Source of the DNA: Oscillospiraceae bacterium
Lineage (GTDB): Bacteria; Bacillota; Clostridia; Oscillospirales; CAG-272
DNA length: 43,767 nucleotides
Reading direction: 5' to 3'
Assembly: GCA_015064785.1 (NCBI GenBank)
Contig: SVRM01000025.1
Coordinates: 1-43,767, forward strand
This document shows positions 42,201 through 43,767 of this stretch, piece by piece (positions within the stretch are counted from its first letter, which is position 1; every line of letters begins with the position of its first letter). The position numbers and the translations under genes were made by a program. The notes beneath the pieces were generated by a model, which saw only the letters and a program-made list of their open reading frames with translations, did not search any database and was not told the DNA's origin.

Positions 42201-42244
42201 GTAGTAGAGCCGATGTCAATACCGAGAAAATATGTTTGATCCAT
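39233..42244 (-). CDS. Double-domain 2-hydroxyacyl-CoA dehydratase activase (BcrAD/BadFG plus DUF2229)
   Basis: The 1003-residue protein holds two ASKHA ATPase domains. The first begins FLGIDIGSTTAKLVLA (residue 6 on), with the cluster loop NGTCAGGTGAFIDQM. The second begins WLGIDCGSTTTKLVVI (about residue 338), with ACSSGCGSFLETFAKSMGF. In single-domain activases such as HgdC these Cys bridge a [4Fe-4S] between two subunits; here both halves are in one chain. From about 640 on follows a CxxC...C group (CRRCTNHC) and DUF2229 (PF09989; SIPSDTACYPAKIMHGHIEELI). Such proteins use ATP to push an electron to a low-potential partner. The ATG at 42244 follows AGAGG weakly. It is the first gene of a two-gene operon; no consensus promoter was seen in 42245-42440, only an AT-rich stretch. 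Confidence 0.9.
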   Translation of the reverse strand: MDQTYFLGIDIGSTTAKLVLARSRDDGTADVENVIYETYERHFSRVREKILDLLDALPLDGNVALSAAISGSAGLGLSAAIGVPFVQEVFATGEVVKMLAPDTSAVVELGGEDAKIIFFDGVMDERMNGTCAGGTGAFIDQMATLLNLSVGDMDALSLEHTRIYPIASRCGVFAKTDIQPLLNQGANKADVAASIYQAVVNQTIAGLAQGRRIGRDKDGNPQKVLFLGGPLFFCRGLQEQFVETLQLTRGESALFPEWGPYAVARGTALYAAKSLHRVTLDALRAAVRNSLHERAVLDTLPPLFSSEEDYTAFTARHSKAAVPTQDITAYRGRAWLGIDCGSTTTKLVVISEDDALLYQYYASNQGNPVEIIRAELEKIYALCGDRITLCGSAVTGYGEELIKSAFGVDLGIVETIAHFTAAKHFLPEVDFILDIGGQDIKCFRIANGAIDSIMLNEACSSGCGSFLETFAKSMGFTAAEFAQKGRFSTHPVNLGTRCTVFMNSSVKQSQKDGATPEDISAGLCISVVKNAIYKVIRVNSAEELGRHVVVQGGTFYNDCVLRAFERELGNEVIRPQIAGLMGAFGAALYVKSHALPATTLLSAEALSEFTHTSVATVCRRCTNHCRLTVNTFSGGRRFISGNRCERGAGADEADTTLPNLYEYKRNYLYGLQSKPGSRGTVGLPMALGMYELAVLWHTVFTELGFEVMLSSPSRRSTYEKGQFSIPSDTACYPAKIMHGHIEELIARGANTIFYPCLSYNIDEHQSANHYNCPVVAYYSELLQGNMDSLQKTDFFYPYLNIDSEKILARTLARAFREKGTPIPDREIRQAVKAGFAAYHKYMADVREQGRRALDYAAEHGRRVMILAGRPYHIDPEIGHGIDGLASSLGFVVVSEDSVSELAQSPTLHVLNQWTYHARLYRAAMFAAQNPNVELVQLVSFGCGIDAITTDEVREILESRGKFYTQLKIDEITNLGAVKIRLRSLMGALDDRDAEANAQKGEMA

Positions 42245-42461
42245 GAAAAGCCTCTTACGTAAAAATGAACTTCTGCGGCAATCCCGGAGTGAAATTGCTG
42301 CTGATGTTCTGAAAATGTACCTATATATTATATATAAAAAAGTCCAGCATCAGTATAACATACAAGTATGAAAAAATCGTAAACATTCGGAAAATTTCAA
42401 AAAAATTTACTGAATTTTTACCGGAGAATGTTCTTTATGTGAACTTTCTCCCGCCGTTCTC

Positions 42462-42490
42462 TTGACAAAGTGTGCCATTCGTGCTATACT
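42462..42490 (+). promoter_or_regulatory. Sigma-A promoter of the riboswitch transcript
   Basis: TTGACA (42462-42467), 17-bp spacer, extended TG-C-TATACT (42485-42490). Confidence 0.92.
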
Positions 42491-42496
42491 GATTGC

Positions 42497-42660
42497 AGAA
42501 ATTGCGGCAGACCGCCGCACGAAATACGCAGCCAAATGGAGCAGCGCTGTCAACCGAAGCGTTGACAACATTGCCCGGTGGGGGAAGTTCGGTGAAAATC
42601 CGTCGCAACCGCCATTACCGTGAAAGTCGGAATACCCACAGGCGTGCGTTATATGGCTCC
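42497..42660 (+). promoter_or_regulatory. Cobalamin (B12) riboswitch
   Basis: The conserved core reads TTGCCCGGTGGGGGAAGTTC, then GGTGAAAATCC, GC, CCGCCATTACCGTG and AAAGTCGGAATACCC (42571-42637). This gives the order of the cobalamin aptamer (GGGAA-x-GGTG-x-A-x-CC, GC, CCGCCA, AGTC-x-GGA-x-ACC). Hairpin GTCAAC/GTTGAC (42549-42566) forms one peripheral arm. It begins a few bases after the promoter. Binding of adenosyl- or methylcobalamin should switch off the genes downstream. Confidence 0.87.
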
Positions 42661-42836
42661 GGTCGGAAGGATCGGAACCCGGTATCGCTTTTGGGCAGTC
42701 GAACAGAGGAAAAGTGCAGCCGGAAACGGGGTTATCAGAACGGGCGCAGCAGAACTGTGGTTGTTTTGAAAACGTATGTTTTCTGATGTTTGTGCGTATT
42801 TCCCCGATTTCCCGGTTCTTTTGCATTCATGCATCG

Positions 42837-42872
42837 ACTGCGGCAGACAGTACAGGTTTGCGGCAGTTTTTT
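42837..42872 (+). terminator. Possible riboswitch-linked terminator
   Basis: ACTGC (42837-42841) pairs with GCAGT (42863-42867) before TTTTTT (42867-42872). The stem is short, with GCGGCAG repeats around it offering alternative pairings. It may be the switching terminator between aptamer and first gene; translation-level control is the alternative. Confidence 0.4.
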
Positions 42873-42945
42873 ATCTGCATTTTTCTGACAGACAGCTTGG
42901 ATGCCGTGTGCGAAGGAACGCCGGGAGGAGGTGAAACAGAACCAA

Positions 42946-43260
42946 ATGAGAGACGAAGGAACTCTTACCAGAGAGGACTGTATGGGCATGATACGGGACT
43001 GTGCAAACGCGCTCGGACGCCTGCCGCGCAAATCGGATTTTTCGGAGCGGGAGGTGTCGTACATCAAAGCATATTTCGGGCCGTGGCCGCGTGCGCTGGA
43101 GATTGCCGGGGTCAAACAACCCCGCGATTTTGACAGAATCGAGCGCAACCGCGAAAAACGCGCCCGTGCAAAAGAGAGGCGAAGCCGGGCCGCTCAGAAA
43201 CCGCATACAGACGGAGATCGGACGGCGGGAGGCGAGGCAGACCGTCAGTCACCGTCATAA
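42946..43260 (+). CDS. HNH-associated-repeat small protein
   Basis: The 104-residue protein holds one copy of the homing-endonuclease-associated repeat (PF18780 type): LTREDCMGMIRDCANALGRL, then a Pro-Arg-Lys turn, YIKAYFGPWPRALEIAGVK. This is a small helical DNA-binding unit normally fused to an HNH nuclease; no nuclease domain is present. The C-terminal 40 residues are basic (ERNREKRARAKERRSRA), consistent with nucleic-acid binding. The ATG at 42946 follows GGAGGAGG at about 14 nt, rather far; an in-frame ATG at 42901 has no such site. As the first gene after the riboswitch it may be a B12-controlled regulator. Confidence 0.68.
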   Translation: MRDEGTLTREDCMGMIRDCANALGRLPRKSDFSEREVSYIKAYFGPWPRALEIAGVKQPRDFDRIERNREKRARAKERRSRAAQKPHTDGDRTAGGEADRQSPS

Positions 43261-43328
43261 CCTCGAGGCGGATTTTGCCTTCCGATATACCCACAGGACA
43301 AATTACTGCAAAGAAAGGATTTTTACTC

Positions 43329-43767
43329 ATGAAAACACGAATGTTATCTGTTTTTCTGGCAATCGGTATGCTGTTTGTCATGCTTCCGCTTGCTGTGTCG
43401 GCCATGGAGGGGGACACAGCTGACATCACCGTCAATGTCGTCATCCGCGGTGACATGCTTCACGAAGAAGGCGCACACACGGCGTACACCGAATGGCTGA
43501 ACACCACCGTTACCGTTCCTGCCGGAACCGATGCGCAGACCGCAGTTGCAGAAGCCGCTGACGGCTACACCTTGACCGGCATTGAGAGCAACTACATCTA
43601 TTCCGTTACGAACCCCGACGGTGTCACGCTGACGGCAGGTGAGAGCAACAGTGTCCTCTCCGGCTGGATGTATGACGTGAACAGCGAATCCCCGACCGTT
43701 GCGATGTCGGATTATGTTCTCGCGGACGGCGATACGGTCAACTTCTTCTGGGTGGATGACTACAACG
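43329..43767 (+). CDS. Secreted DUF4430 (transcobalamin-C-like) protein, 3' end outside window
   Basis: The visible 146 residues begin with a signal peptide (MKTRMLSVFLAIGMLFVMLP, cleavage near AVSA-ME). After TEWLNTTVTVPAGTDAQTAV comes a DUF4430 domain (PF14478): YSVTNPDGVTL ... SGWMYDVNSESPTVAMSDYVLADGDTVNFFWVDDY. This domain corresponds to the C-terminal cobalamin-binding lobe of transcobalamin/intrinsic factor. AAAGGA precedes the ATG. Because it sits on a transcript headed by a cobalamin riboswitch, it is a good candidate for a surface-bound B12 or corrinoid binder; further domains probably follow past the window end. Confidence 0.85.
   Translation, partial: MKTRMLSVFLAIGMLFVMLPLAVSAMEGDTADITVNVVIRGDMLHEEGAHTAYTEWLNTTVTVPAGTDAQTAVAEAADGYTLTGIESNYIYSVTNPDGVTLTAGESNSVLSGWMYDVNSESPTVAMSDYVLADGDTVNFFWVDDYN

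Overview
The window looks like chromosomal DNA of a Gram-positive anaerobe of class Clostridia (Bacillota), probably a gut fermenter of the Oscillospirales type. This rests on near-consensus sigma-A promoters with 17-bp spacers, AGGAGG-type ribosome binding sites, a T-box leader before ileS, SLH and lipobox surface proteins, a Na+-pumping decarboxylase, a 2-hydroxyacyl-CoA dehydratase activase, and many glycan-degrading enzymes. The genus cannot be fixed from sequence alone. A perfect 16-bp chromosomal parS site at 35744-35759 suggests that at least this part lies on the main chromosome, possibly in the origin-proximal half.

Layout. 1-1740: end of oadB and all of oadA (sodium-translocating decarboxylase). 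1750-4705 (minus): solute-binding lipoprotein, BNR/sialidase-like protein and DUF6487 protein in one operon. 4770-9605: an SLH surface protein, a GH16 lipoprotein and an Rsm22-type rRNA-associated methyltransferase. 9809-14499: MoxR ATPase, DUF58 and transglutaminase operon. 14555-19989: GT4 glycosyltransferase, small membrane protein, thioredoxin, UMP-kinase-like protein, pyridoxal-kinase-like protein, GNAT and SGNH hydrolase. 19999-22209 (minus): GH78 rhamnosidase.

22284-28009 is a complete plasmid-style replicon embedded between ordinary chromosomal genes. It has a parA-parB-orf131 operon, a divergent rep-like gene, three 18-bp palindromes spaced 31-33 bp in the divergent promoter region, and about 16 iterons spread over 1.2 kb after rep. 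A further inverted iteron copy lies at the far end, in front of the rhamnosidase gene. No integrase, transposase or relaxase is visible. Next to it a DUF6017-like replication-associated gene (28533-29750) is flanked by two 133-bp double-hairpin units in inverted orientation. This replicon and the repeat-flanked gene are the most unusual part of the window.

30409-35136: ileS under a T-box leader, then a DEDDh exonuclease gene transcribed toward it. 35201-37869: a J-domain membrane protein, parS, and an ADP-ribosylglycohydrolase-like protein with a C-terminal beta domain. 37914-42244 (minus): a two-gene dehydratase-activase system with overlapping genes. 42462-43767: a cobalamin riboswitch upstream of an HNH-repeat-only protein and a secreted DUF4430 (transcobalamin-C-like) protein that runs off the window end. 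This is a plausible B12-responsive surface system.
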